From the NCBI GenBank assembly GCA_016716425.1, contig JADJWJ010000005.1, positions 247,210 through 311,209 on the forward strand: a stretch of DNA of 64,000 bases, given 5' to 3'. The notes under the pieces were generated by a model. That model saw only the letters and a list, made by a program, of their open reading frames with translations, was not told the origin of the DNA and did no database searches. The DNA is from Betaproteobacteria bacterium. GTDB taxonomy: Bacteria; Pseudomonadota; Gammaproteobacteria; Burkholderiales; Casimicrobiaceae. A program made the position numbers and the translations under genes. Numbering within the stretch: the first letter of the stretch is position 1; the number at the start of each line of letters is the position of its first letter. Below, one piece after another: positions 25,985 through 34,287 of the stretch.

Positions 25985-28291
25985 TCACTGCGAAATTGGC
26001 CGACAGTGCGTTCGATCGCGTGGATCCCAGACAGCCTCCGTCTCGATCACCTCAATGAAGCGCTCTGCACTGAACCCGTCCGGATACAGAGTCCAGGCAG
26101 ATGGGCTCGTATCGGCCTCAGGCGACTGGTCTGCTACATAGTCCCCGGCGAGCAAACCATTGGGGTCGTTCAAGAGGTGACGATCATCGCGAAGCGCGAT
26201 CAACAGCTCTTCGACTGAGACCTTCAGAAAGCCGGCGAAGCGCTGGTGGTCGCACTCGATGGATGTGTCGGCGATCCAACCATGGTGGCGAGTTGGGAGA
26301 CGATCCTCGGTCAAGTCAAGCAACGCGCGAAGCTCGGGATCCGAGGCGATTCCCAGGGACACCGCTTCGACCTTGCGGCGAAGCTGATCGCCTGCCTTGC
26401 GAAGCGTGGTGGTGGCGTGCAGCCATGCCTCCCGCTGTGATCGCCGCAAGAACGTCGACTTCACCTCGATGACGAACAGATGCCCATCGAGGGTGGCGAT
26501 CAGATCCACCTCGCCAGGATCGTCCACGTCGCGCAAGGGCCTCCAATTCAGCAGCGTCTTGAATCCACGCGTCTCGAATAGCTTTGCCAAGCCTGCCTCG
26601 ATCCGTTGCGCCTCGTCCCGAGCTTGCCCGCGTCGAGCGCCGAGTCGCCTCAGATTGTTGATCGCAGCCGAGCTGTTGTTCTGCAGGCCAACGATCCATG
26701 GCAACTGAACCAGCGTCGCTCCGAACTTGAGAACCGGTCGCTCGAACAGATGGGGCTGAAGACCTGGCTCGTTGCGCTGGAGGCGTTCTGCCATCGCGAC
26801 CATGTCGTAGGTCCAGAAGTCCAGGATCGCGGATGCCATTCTTGGGTTGCCTTTGGGCTCGGATGCCGTGACGGTCCACCCAGTGATGTTGGCCACCTTC
26901 GAGTCTCGATCCGACCAGGTGAGCGGCAGCCGGTTCTGAAACCCTTCGCGCAGGCCGTCCATGGTCAGACGCTGCAGCGCTGCGACCCAGTCCCCCGATG
27001 CATCAAGGCGCTCCGCAAAGGCAGCCAGGAAGTCCTGCTGGAAGAATACCGACATCAAGTTGAGCGACAGCAGCCCTCGGAAGAGATCGACGGCGTCTCC
27101 GGACGCGGAAGTCACTTCGTCGGCGACACCGTACGCCTCACGCAAGCGAAGCTGCGCTTGCAGAGCCCGTATCCAGGCCAACCGGTTGCCCTCGGAATTC
27201 TCCGGTCGACCGATTGCCCACTTGGCCGGATCGGAGGCGACCTGCTCGACGTATGTGTCCATCGCGCGGTGGAACCAGTAGCCATGGAGGCGCTCAAGCT
27301 TCCGCCCGTCGTTCTGCCACGCAGCCCGTGCGGCCGGATCCACCTCGACGATCTCGAGCCGATCGCCCCGCCGCTCGAACCGAATGCCGTTGTCATAGCA
27401 GAACGCATCCGCCGACCTGGCGGTGAACTCGTTCAACTCGATCTGTGCGTCCATCAGCGCGTGAAGAGCGCGAAGATTCCTAACGGCCTCGCTGGAGTTC
27501 GCCGTACCGGATTCGAACAGGATCGGGCGAAGATGCCGTGCGACCGACCTCCCAATGACGTCTTCAGTCAGCTTCAGAGACGAGATGCTGGCGCCCGCGA
27601 GCTTCCACGCGAGCAGATCGCTGAGTGCATCCCAGGCGAGCTCGAGATCAACCCTCGAAGGCAGTGCAAGCGCCTTTACCTTGAAGTCCCTTGGAACCAG
27701 AACCTCGAAGGCGTAAAGGCTCGCGTAGATCAAGAGGTCGAAGACCGACAACTCCGCCAGCCGCGCCTGCAGCGCCTCCACGGCCGCGATCCGATCGCGA
27801 TGCGCCAGCGCAAACAGGTCGAGCACGCGGCACAGCTCGGCCACGGCCTCGCTTTCGGACGCGGCCTGGTCCAGTTCAGCTAATCGCGGAGAGTGCGGAT
27901 TCAGAACAAGCCCGGAATACCTGACGGCGCGGATCAACGCATCGGGTGCGTCGCGCGCCACCCGGGCCACCAAACCATCAGCAGCGACCGGCTCCTGGCC
28001 AAGGTATCGCGCGAGGGCGAACGACATGGCCTCGACGTTCCACGACTCTGGCGGGCATTCCCTCACCACATTGCTGGACCAGAACAGGCTGTCGCGCTCC
28101 TTCTTCGTGAGCTTCTTCTTGCCGACGGGCAACGGCTTTCCGTCGAGGTAGGCAGTCGCGACTCGCTCGATGGCGCTCCCCTGCGAAACACCGTCGCCGA
28201 TCAAGCGAACGAACAGGTCGTCGTAGTAGTTCGTCGCTCGCTGAACTATGAGCGGATCACCAGCCTCAGCAATTGAGTGAGGGACGATCAC
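25985..28291 (-). CDS. Large PD-(D/E)XK nuclease-like protein, last gene of the IetAS-like operon
   Basis: A 768-residue protein with a long mostly helical N-terminal part of unknown family and a C-terminal restriction-endonuclease-like core. The core has VDL (Asp at about residue 596) and, 13 residues later, EVK (Glu 609, Lys 611): the D...ExK metal site of the PD-(D/E)XK fold, preceded by a helix with Glu (RIEAGLAKLF). The geometry GEVDLIATLDGHLFVIEVKS is that of Mrr-like nucleases. A GTG at 28291 overlaps the stop of the coiled-coil gene as GTGA and follows GAGGAGG, so the two are translationally coupled. It is visibly less GC-rich than the chromosome. It may cleave DNA or be a target of the protease upstream. 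Confidence 0.7.
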   Translation of the reverse strand: MIVPHSIAEAGDPLIVQRATNYYDDLFVRLIGDGVSQGSAIERVATAYLDGKPLPVGKKKLTKKERDSLFWSSNVVRECPPESWNVEAMSFALARYLGQEPVAADGLVARVARDAPDALIRAVRYSGLVLNPHSPRLAELDQAASESEAVAELCRVLDLFALAHRDRIAAVEALQARLAELSVFDLLIYASLYAFEVLVPRDFKVKALALPSRVDLELAWDALSDLLAWKLAGASISSLKLTEDVIGRSVARHLRPILFESGTANSSEAVRNLRALHALMDAQIELNEFTARSADAFCYDNGIRFERRGDRLEIVEVDPAARAAWQNDGRKLERLHGYWFHRAMDTYVEQVASDPAKWAIGRPENSEGNRLAWIRALQAQLRLREAYGVADEVTSASGDAVDLFRGLLSLNLMSVFFQQDFLAAFAERLDASGDWVAALQRLTMDGLREGFQNRLPLTWSDRDSKVANITGWTVTASEPKGNPRMASAILDFWTYDMVAMAERLQRNEPGLQPHLFERPVLKFGATLVQLPWIVGLQNNSSAAINNLRRLGARRGQARDEAQRIEAGLAKLFETRGFKTLLNWRPLRDVDDPGEVDLIATLDGHLFVIEVKSTFLRRSQREAWLHATTTLRKAGDQLRRKVEAVSLGIASDPELRALLDLTEDRLPTRHHGWIADTSIECDHQRFAGFLKVSVEELLIALRDDRHLLNDPNGLLAGDYVADQSPEADTSPSAWTLYPDGFSAERFIEVIETEAVWDPRDRTHCRPISQ

Positions 28292-29607
28292 GGGATCGTC
28301 GCCTCCTCTTTGCCAGGCTTCTCGAAGTTGGCTGGCACGCGCTGGAAGTACTTCTTCAGCGCCCAGCCCGTGCGATGCTCCTGGTAGAGCCAGTGGTAGT
28401 ACTCGAACTCGATCCACTTGCCGCGTTCCGAGATCGGCCGGACCACCTCTCGCGGCAGCAACTTGCCCTGAACGGCCGACCCGTGCTCCGGCTTGGACCG
28501 AACTACGGCCACGCGATCCAGAACGACGAATCGCTCCTCCTGCCGTTTGGCTTCTTGCACCAAGGCCCTCTCCACCAACTTCGTGAGGGCATCGATCGTC
28601 TTTCGCTGCGCCTCCAGATTGCTGCCAAGCGCCTCGATCCTCTCGGTTTGCCCTGCGAGTGTTCTATCGGTCGCTGCCTGCCAGCGTGAAGAGCTGAGCT
28701 CTTGGTAGAGCGGGATCAGTACTGCCAGGATGAAACCCAACAGTGCCATCAACTCCAAGGTCTTGCGGCTGAGACCGAGCCCGTCTTCTTGCTGAACGAA
28801 CTGGACGTTGACTGAGCCATCGGCGTTGATGCCCATCGCGGCGAGCTGCGCCTTTATGCCCTCCGGCCCCAGCACCTTGGCAAGCGTTGCAGCAGACGCT
28901 GCATCGATGACAGGCAACGACAGCCTGCCCAATTGCTCCTGCAGCGCCTGCAACGCGCCAATCGAGTCGAGCAAGGGTTGAGGAACGCTCCAGCGCTTGT
29001 TGGCCTCGTCGAAGCTCTTCATGAGCTGCCCGATGCCACTACTGACCGAGGCATCCGCAAGGATCTTCCGGGTGCTCTCGATCGAGACCCCGATGTCCGA
29101 GTGCATGGCCTTCAGAACGGCACTGGATCCCGTGGCCTGTTCGATGAGCTTGGCAAACTGCTCCGAGGCGGCAAGTGGCTTTGCGAGGTCCTCCAGCATC
29201 CGCTGAATCGCACTGTCCTTCAGAAGCGAACTGCGAATGTCCTGAAGGGGTTCGAGCATTCTTCTGATGCTCTCTTGTTCCGTCCTCTGGACTTCCTGCC
29301 ATCGCTCTGCCATCTGGACAGCCAGCGAATTCTCAGGAATGAGCAGCTTCATCTGTTCAGCGACGGAGTAGGCCTGCAGCTCCTTTGCCTGCTTACTCAG
29401 CTGGGCCGCAAGAGACGTGTCTCCCACCAGCTTCTTCATCTGCTCTGCGAGGCTGTGGCTCTGGGCAATGGCCGCCATCCAAGAGGCGCGCTCCAGTTCC
29501 ATTCTGCGGAGTTCACTGGACACACTGCCGCCCAACAAGCTACCAATCTTGTCGAGTTCCAAGCTCTTCAGGGCGTCGCTCTGCACGATTTCAGACCACG
29601 ATGGCAA
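28288..29607 (-). CDS. Membrane-anchored coiled-coil protein with bacterial SH3-like end
   Basis: A 439-residue protein. The first 280 residues are strongly helical with heptad-like Leu and many Gln/Glu (LAEQMKKLVGD, LAVQMAERWQEVQRTEQE repeats), a likely coiled coil. One hydrophobic segment follows near residues 285-303 (LMALLGFILAVLIPLY), then a second coiled coil (IEALGSNLEAQRKTIDAL), and from about 359 a segment with RVAVVRSKP and GKWIEFEYYHW that resembles a bacterial SH3 domain. No catalytic motif is seen. It may tether the system to the membrane or sense its state. It overlaps the protease gene by 17 bp. The family is not recognised. Confidence 0.6.
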   Translation of the reverse strand: MPSWSEIVQSDALKSLELDKIGSLLGGSVSSELRRMELERASWMAAIAQSHSLAEQMKKLVGDTSLAAQLSKQAKELQAYSVAEQMKLLIPENSLAVQMAERWQEVQRTEQESIRRMLEPLQDIRSSLLKDSAIQRMLEDLAKPLAASEQFAKLIEQATGSSAVLKAMHSDIGVSIESTRKILADASVSSGIGQLMKSFDEANKRWSVPQPLLDSIGALQALQEQLGRLSLPVIDAASAATLAKVLGPEGIKAQLAAMGINADGSVNVQFVQQEDGLGLSRKTLELMALLGFILAVLIPLYQELSSSRWQAATDRTLAGQTERIEALGSNLEAQRKTIDALTKLVERALVQEAKRQEERFVVLDRVAVVRSKPEHGSAVQGKLLPREVVRPISERGKWIEFEYYHWLYQEHRTGWALKKYFQRVPANFEKPGKEEATIP

Positions 29608-32080
29608 CCTTGTTGGCGATGACGGCGTATAGGTCCACTTCGGTCTGCTCGGTGTGGATCGACACTACGAGGCTGTATCTCGCAGGAAGGGCGTACCGCT
29701 CGAGCGCAGGTCGCGAACGCCACCAGCCAGCCGACGGATAGACGGCGATGAATCCCCTGCTGGCCAAGTCTGCAGCGGTGCCTTGCCAGACATCGCGATG
29801 AAGCGACCCACGGTGACGCTGCCGCTCCCCCAGGTACCAATCCGTGTCCTTCGGGTTCGCCGCATCGCCTTCGTCTTCGCGCTGGGCGGCGGCGTTCACT
29901 CGTGCGATGAAGTCCTCCGTCGACGCGTCGAGCGGCCGTTGGACGTCGAACCTGAGGCGGTGCGACGGATAGTGGAACTTCGACGACACGCCTCTCGCCG
30001 AAGGGTTGGGCTCGACGAAGTAGGACAACGTGACGTGCAACTGCACCTCGGCATCGCCGAGCGCTTCCAGCTCTTCCTTTGGCCAAGGAAGTTCGTGCAA
30101 ATTCATGTCGCGGCTGACGACACCCCTCTTCTCGTCTTTGCCATAGGGATGGACCTGGTCTTCGACCACCAACGTCAGCGAGTTGCCCGCGCTCCACAGC
30201 GCGCGATCGAGATCCGGCATGCCCCAGCCGCAATGCCGGATGAGATTGACATAGTCCTTCTTGCTTGGCCTCGCATTCGCGGGGAGGTACATCTGGCGCA
30301 TGGCGGGCGTCCACTCGGCCGAGTGAACGATCAGCGCGCGGACGGTCTCCGCGCGCAGCTGCGGATAGGCCGCCATGATCTGTGCAGCCATGCGTGCACA
30401 GAGTGCCGAGGCGGCGCTGGTGGCGTTGGTCGTCGTGAACAGCCGCTCATTCGGTCGATGGTTTGTCGTGAGCAGGTTCAGGCTCGACATCCCCGTCGCC
30501 CCTTGCTGGTCCTTGGCGACGTTGCCGCCTTCGAATACGACGTCAGGCTTGAGCGGCCACGAGGGGTCCCAGGTCATGGACGTGGTGGTGTAGGGACTCA
30601 AGCCGCCATCAGGAGCGATCGCTATTAGGGAAGGGTGCTCAGTGTCGACCTTGCTCGTGCAGGCCCCCACGGTGATCGCATTCCATGCCTGCCCCGGGTC
30701 GTGCACCAGATTGGTCGAGAGGCTATCTGGATACGTCATCCAAGCGCCGTGATCCCTCGTGTTGCCAGCGGCGAGTACGAAGAGCCGGGGATATTGACCG
30801 ACGTTGTCGACATCAGCTGCCATTCGATCGACCATCGAAGACCACGACGAAGGTCGACCACGGTCGCGGTAGTCAGACGCGGTGACTGCGGATGCGAACA
30901 CCCGTCGCCGATCTGCAGCAGTGATCTCGGGTCGACTGACCGCCTCGGCGAACAGGTAGGCGTGGTGCTTGCTGTCGCCTTCGTTGGACCCCTCTTCCGG
31001 CGTCAACTTGACCGATTCGAGCCGGTGCGCGACCGTGACCACATCGGTCCTGCCCAAGACGTGCGTCAGATCTCCGTAGGCGGCCAAACCCGCCAAGCCG
31101 GTGCCATGGTTCGCTGTGTCGTCGACTCCCCAGGCCGGCTTCACCGCGTGCAGGTCCGGCTCGGCCAACAAGGGCGCCAGCAAGGGATGACCTCGATTGA
31201 CGCCCGTATCGAGGAAGCAGACGTGCGGGGCGTCCGTTCCCGTCGGGGCAAACTGAGCTTGCGCCAGCATGTCGTTCATCCACAGCCCCTGCTCCTCGAC
31301 ACCCATGGCATCGAAGAACTCGGCGGTGTCCTTCGCGCGGCGCAGTTCGGCAACACAGTTCAGCAGCATCACGGACTGCGTGAACTGGCCCTGCGACGCG
31401 TACATCAGCAGCACGGTCCGCTCGGGAAACTCGGCTTGGTGCTCGCTGACGGCACAGCCCGCCAGTTGGGCGAGCTTTCTGAAATCGGAGACCACCGCCT
31501 GCCGGGCTGCGCGTACGGGCAACCAGACCTCCCACCAGAACGCCTCATCCGGATTCTCTGGCAGTAGACCTGGATCGTCGGTCCAGAGCGCACGCAGCTC
31601 GGCGACGCGGATCGACGCGATCGTGTTCAGCAGGGCCTTGTGGTCCAGCGCCTGCCCATTCTTGCCCTTCTTTTCTTCCAGGTAGTCGGCGACGTAGCGC
31701 TCGAAATGACCGAGCCCTCCATCCGGTACGAAAACATTGGCGTAGGTGACGTCACCCTCTTTCCGCACGCTCAGCAGTTCGATCTTCTTCCGATCGTCAG
31801 CGAGGCTCTGGAAAGCCAATTCCACGTCGGGCTGACCGACAAACTCAATCTGTAGGCCGAGTCCGCTCTCGAGCGCAAGCTCACGCTGAGACGCAGCCGC
31901 GGTTTCCGCTGCCGTCTCCAGCTCTTGCAGCTGCCCCCGCAGGGCCTGCCCGTGCGCCTGGCGATCGCGCTCAGGTAGCTTCTTCTTTCCGCCGCCCGGA
32001 CTGTGCGCAGTGAAGGCGTGCGGTTGCGACGTGCCGTGAAGGAGAAGGTGCGCGCGCTTATCGGCTGCTGGATCCGGCAT
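29591..32080 (-). CDS. Subtilisin-like (S8) serine protease, IetS-like
   Basis: An 829-residue protein with no signal peptide, so it acts in the cytoplasm. The S8 catalytic triad is complete: Asp291 in FLDTGVNRGHP, His325 in NHGTGLAG, Ser555 in ATSAAS; the oxyanion Asn is in LAAGNTRDHG (about 440). The residues before the domain (about 280) are a helical region, and about 200 residues after it form a beta-rich C-terminal part. This domain plan, right after an AAA ATPase gene, matches the IetS protease of the IetAS module. It overlaps the ATPase gene by 23 bp. The ATPase presumably gates or unfolds substrates for it, or it acts as a toxic effector. Confidence 0.8.
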   Translation of the reverse strand: MPDPAADKRAHLLLHGTSQPHAFTAHSPGGGKKKLPERDRQAHGQALRGQLQELETAAETAAASQRELALESGLGLQIEFVGQPDVELAFQSLADDRKKIELLSVRKEGDVTYANVFVPDGGLGHFERYVADYLEEKKGKNGQALDHKALLNTIASIRVAELRALWTDDPGLLPENPDEAFWWEVWLPVRAARQAVVSDFRKLAQLAGCAVSEHQAEFPERTVLLMYASQGQFTQSVMLLNCVAELRRAKDTAEFFDAMGVEEQGLWMNDMLAQAQFAPTGTDAPHVCFLDTGVNRGHPLLAPLLAEPDLHAVKPAWGVDDTANHGTGLAGLAAYGDLTHVLGRTDVVTVAHRLESVKLTPEEGSNEGDSKHHAYLFAEAVSRPEITAADRRRVFASAVTASDYRDRGRPSSWSSMVDRMAADVDNVGQYPRLFVLAAGNTRDHGAWMTYPDSLSTNLVHDPGQAWNAITVGACTSKVDTEHPSLIAIAPDGGLSPYTTTSMTWDPSWPLKPDVVFEGGNVAKDQQGATGMSSLNLLTTNHRPNERLFTTTNATSAASALCARMAAQIMAAYPQLRAETVRALIVHSAEWTPAMRQMYLPANARPSKKDYVNLIRHCGWGMPDLDRALWSAGNSLTLVVEDQVHPYGKDEKRGVVSRDMNLHELPWPKEELEALGDAEVQLHVTLSYFVEPNPSARGVSSKFHYPSHRLRFDVQRPLDASTEDFIARVNAAAQREDEGDAANPKDTDWYLGERQRHRGSLHRDVWQGTAADLASRGFIAVYPSAGWWRSRPALERYALPARYSLVVSIHTEQTEVDLYAVIANKVAIVV

Positions 32081-33086
32081 GGTTCACTGGCTTGTTGTTC
32101 TTTTCCAGCTTCTCACTCAACCTGCGACGCTCCAGGAGCGCCCGGCCGAGTGAATCCGCATCCACTCGCCCTCCTTCATGCATGACGACTTCCTTGATGG
32201 ACTCGTCTACAGCGCGGCGAATCTCCGCGAAGCTCAGACCGACAGTCTTCGCCGCCAACGCCTTGGCCGGCAATGGCTTTGGCGCGTAGGTGCCGAGACG
32301 GGACCGGATGAGAGCCATGGCCTGCTCTGGCGTCGGCAGGTGGTACTCGATGACATCGTCGAAACGACGGAACAACGCGTAGTCCAGGATCTCCGGGTGA
32401 TTCGTGGCCGCCAGGATCAGGCTCGTCGACTGGTCGCGCTCGATCATCTGCAGGAAGCTATTGAGCACGCGTCGAATCTCGCCGACGTCGTTGGCCAATC
32501 CACGCTGTGATCCGATGGCGTCGAACTCGTCGAAGAAATAGACCCCGCGCACGTCCGAGACGGCATCGAAGACCTGTCGCAGCTTCGCTGCAGTCTCGCC
32601 CATGAACTTGGTGATCAATGCGTCCAAGCGCACCAGGAACAGCGGAACCCCGAGCTCACCAGCCAATACGGCGGCTGTCATCGTCTTGCCGGTTCCCGGC
32701 GGACCCACGAGCAGAATCTTCCGTCGCGGAGAAAGTCCGTGCTCGCGAATACGCGCATGCAGTCGCTGCTCCTTCATGATTCGCTGCAACTGCTCGAAGA
32801 CCGTCGGATCGAGCACCATGTCGGCCAGGCGATTCTTGGGATAGCTGACGTCCAGCAGGTTGGCCAGTTCGCCACGCGGCCGTGCCAACGGGACGAGCTT
32901 TCCAGGCTCGCTTGAGATGCTGCGCGTCTTGGCGGCATCGATCATGTCGCGCAGCTCTTCGGCGAGCTTGCCGTGGCCAGCCTTCGCTTCATGCGCAGCG
33001 ACCTGCATGGCGACGGAATAGAACTGGTTGTCGTCCCGACTGATGTGGGACTTGACCAGTGCCTTCAGTTGATCCGCGCTAGCCAT
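32058..33086 (-). CDS. AAA+ ATPase, IetA-like
   Basis: A 342-residue AAA protein. Residues 1-95 are an N-terminal helical domain; Walker A is GPPGTGKT at 128-135, Walker B VYFFDEFD at 182-189, sensor 1 AATNHPEILDYALFRRFDD, and a C-terminal lid follows. All are typical of FtsH/ClpX-like classic AAA domains. Together with the protease gene directly downstream it fits the ATPase of IetAS. It is the second gene after the XRE regulator, and the spacing of 42 bp to the regulator's stop still allows one transcript. Confidence 0.82.
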   Translation of the reverse strand: MASADQLKALVKSHISRDDNQFYSVAMQVAAHEAKAGHGKLAEELRDMIDAAKTRSISSEPGKLVPLARPRGELANLLDVSYPKNRLADMVLDPTVFEQLQRIMKEQRLHARIREHGLSPRRKILLVGPPGTGKTMTAAVLAGELGVPLFLVRLDALITKFMGETAAKLRQVFDAVSDVRGVYFFDEFDAIGSQRGLANDVGEIRRVLNSFLQMIERDQSTSLILAATNHPEILDYALFRRFDDVIEYHLPTPEQAMALIRSRLGTYAPKPLPAKALAAKTVGLSFAEIRRAVDESIKEVVMHEGGRVDADSLGRALLERRRLSEKLEKNNKPVNHAGSSSR

Positions 33087-33128
33087 GTCTAGCCTCCACT
33101 CCTGCGATATCGATAGCCGAGGACCCTT

Positions 33129-33434
33129 TCAGCCATGGATCGCCTCCACGTCATTCGCCGCGGGAAGCGAAGCCATGACCGCGCGCTGCAGCTTTCCGGC
33201 CAACCGACTATCGATGTTCCCTAGCTCTTTCTCTTCGGATGCCATCACAAAAAGCACTCCAACTGGCACACGAAGGGCCTCTGCAATCTTCGTGATCATC
33301 GACAACGTCGGATCACGCTTGTTGTTCTCCAGCATCGACAGGTACGACACCGAGCACTCCGCGCGTGTGGCGACGTCGGTCTGAGACACACCGCGCCGCT
33401 TGCGACACAACCGAATAGCACTTCCCACGTCCAT
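33129..33434 (-). CDS. XRE-family transcriptional regulator of the defence-like operon
   Basis: A 101-residue protein with an N-terminal helix-turn-helix of the Cro/CI type (VGSAIRLCRKRRGVSQTDVATRAECSVSYLSMLENNKRDPTLSMITKIAEAL). The rest is short and uncharacterised. ATG at 33434 is preferred because GGGGAG lies nine bases before it; an upstream GTG at 33461 would add nine residues. A perfect 8-bp inverted repeat sits between the promoter-like region and the start, so it probably represses its own operon, limiting ATPase-protease production. Confidence 0.85.
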   Translation of the reverse strand: MDVGSAIRLCRKRRGVSQTDVATRAECSVSYLSMLENNKRDPTLSMITKIAEALRVPVGVLFVMASEEKELGNIDSRLAGKLQRAVMASLPAANDVEAIHG

Positions 33435-33470
33435 CGCACACCGCTCCCCGCTGAACCGCACCCGAGATAC

Positions 33471-33509
33471 GGCGCTCTAAGAGAGCGCCCTTTGCCTCCC
33501 GGAATTTTA
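33471..33509 (-). promoter_or_regulatory. Operator palindrome and promoter element of the XRE-led operon
   Basis: GGCGCTCT-AAG-AGAGCGCC at 33471-33489 is a perfect 8-bp inverted repeat, 37 bp upstream of the regulator start. A -10-like TAAAAT (minus strand, 33504-33509) lies directly upstream with a weak -35 TTCCTC at 17 bp. A repressor bound here would overlap the start of transcription. Confidence 0.5.
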
Positions 33510-33573
33510 CCAGCAGTGAAATCGCCGAGGAAGCTCTGTTTGTTGAGAGCCACCCTCCAGGAGGCCCACAGCA

Positions 33574-34287
33574 CTACATGTGCTTCTTGTAGTACGCCCA
33601 CTGCACACTCGCCAGGCCGCCGGTCAGCAGCGCGCCCAGCACCACGCACAGTTCCCACTGCACCGGCCCCGGCCACATCAACAGGGCAACCCCGCCCAGC
33701 CCCAGCACCGCCAACTGCAGGTACTTCGCCCGGTGGTACAGGCTGGCCGACTCGCGTCCCCCGCAAGCCCGGCGGATCGCACGCTGGGTGAACCCATCGG
33801 CGGCGCCGACCGCATACAGAAGCAGGAGCAGCGGCGCGAAGCGCGCCAGGATCGCCGCGCGCACGCCGAGCAGCTGGGTGCCGACCATCGCCGCCTCGAT
33901 GCCCTCCCGGTGCGAGACATAGCTGCGCCGCATGATCGTGTCCGGGATCGACAGGGCTGACCCGTTGGCGAACTGCGTGCCCATGTCGTGGATGCCGGTG
34001 GCCTCGAACACGATCGAGTAGAGGGCATTCGCAGGCGCGGTGATGACGCCGGCGCCGGCGCCCTGCCGAGCGGCAAGCGCAATACCGCCGGCAAGATCGT
34101 GAGCCAGGAGATCGCGCAGTCGCTCGATCCCCTGCGGCCAGACCTTGAACACGAACACCCAGTCGACGATCCAGGCGCACAGCAGGAGCGCGACCAGACC
34201 CAAGGCCAGCGAGAAGGCCAGCTTCAGCGGGCTCAGCAGCACGCCCGCCAGCGCTCCGTCGTGAAAGGCCGCATTCCTAGACGACAC
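33574..34287 (-). CDS. Integrating-element membrane protein, TIGR03747-like (DUF4400)
   Basis: A 237-residue membrane protein with four hydrophobic segments (near residues 20-45, 160-185, 195-225). It matches the PFL_4697-type membrane protein that is encoded next to traD in integrative conjugative elements. It overlaps the traD end by 11 bp. It likely accompanies the coupling protein in the inner membrane; its exact role is unknown. Confidence 0.7.
   Translation of the reverse strand: MSSRNAAFHDGALAGVLLSPLKLAFSLALGLVALLLCAWIVDWVFVFKVWPQGIERLRDLLAHDLAGGIALAARQGAGAGVITAPANALYSIVFEATGIHDMGTQFANGSALSIPDTIMRRSYVSHREGIEAAMVGTQLLGVRAAILARFAPLLLLLYAVGAADGFTQRAIRRACGGRESASLYHRAKYLQLAVLGLGGVALLMWPGPVQWELCVVLGALLTGGLASVQWAYYKKHM

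Noticed and set aside
25213..25985. tRNA gene as the island's insertion site
   Set aside because: No cloverleaf-like sequence was found; the guaA-end match explains the border better.
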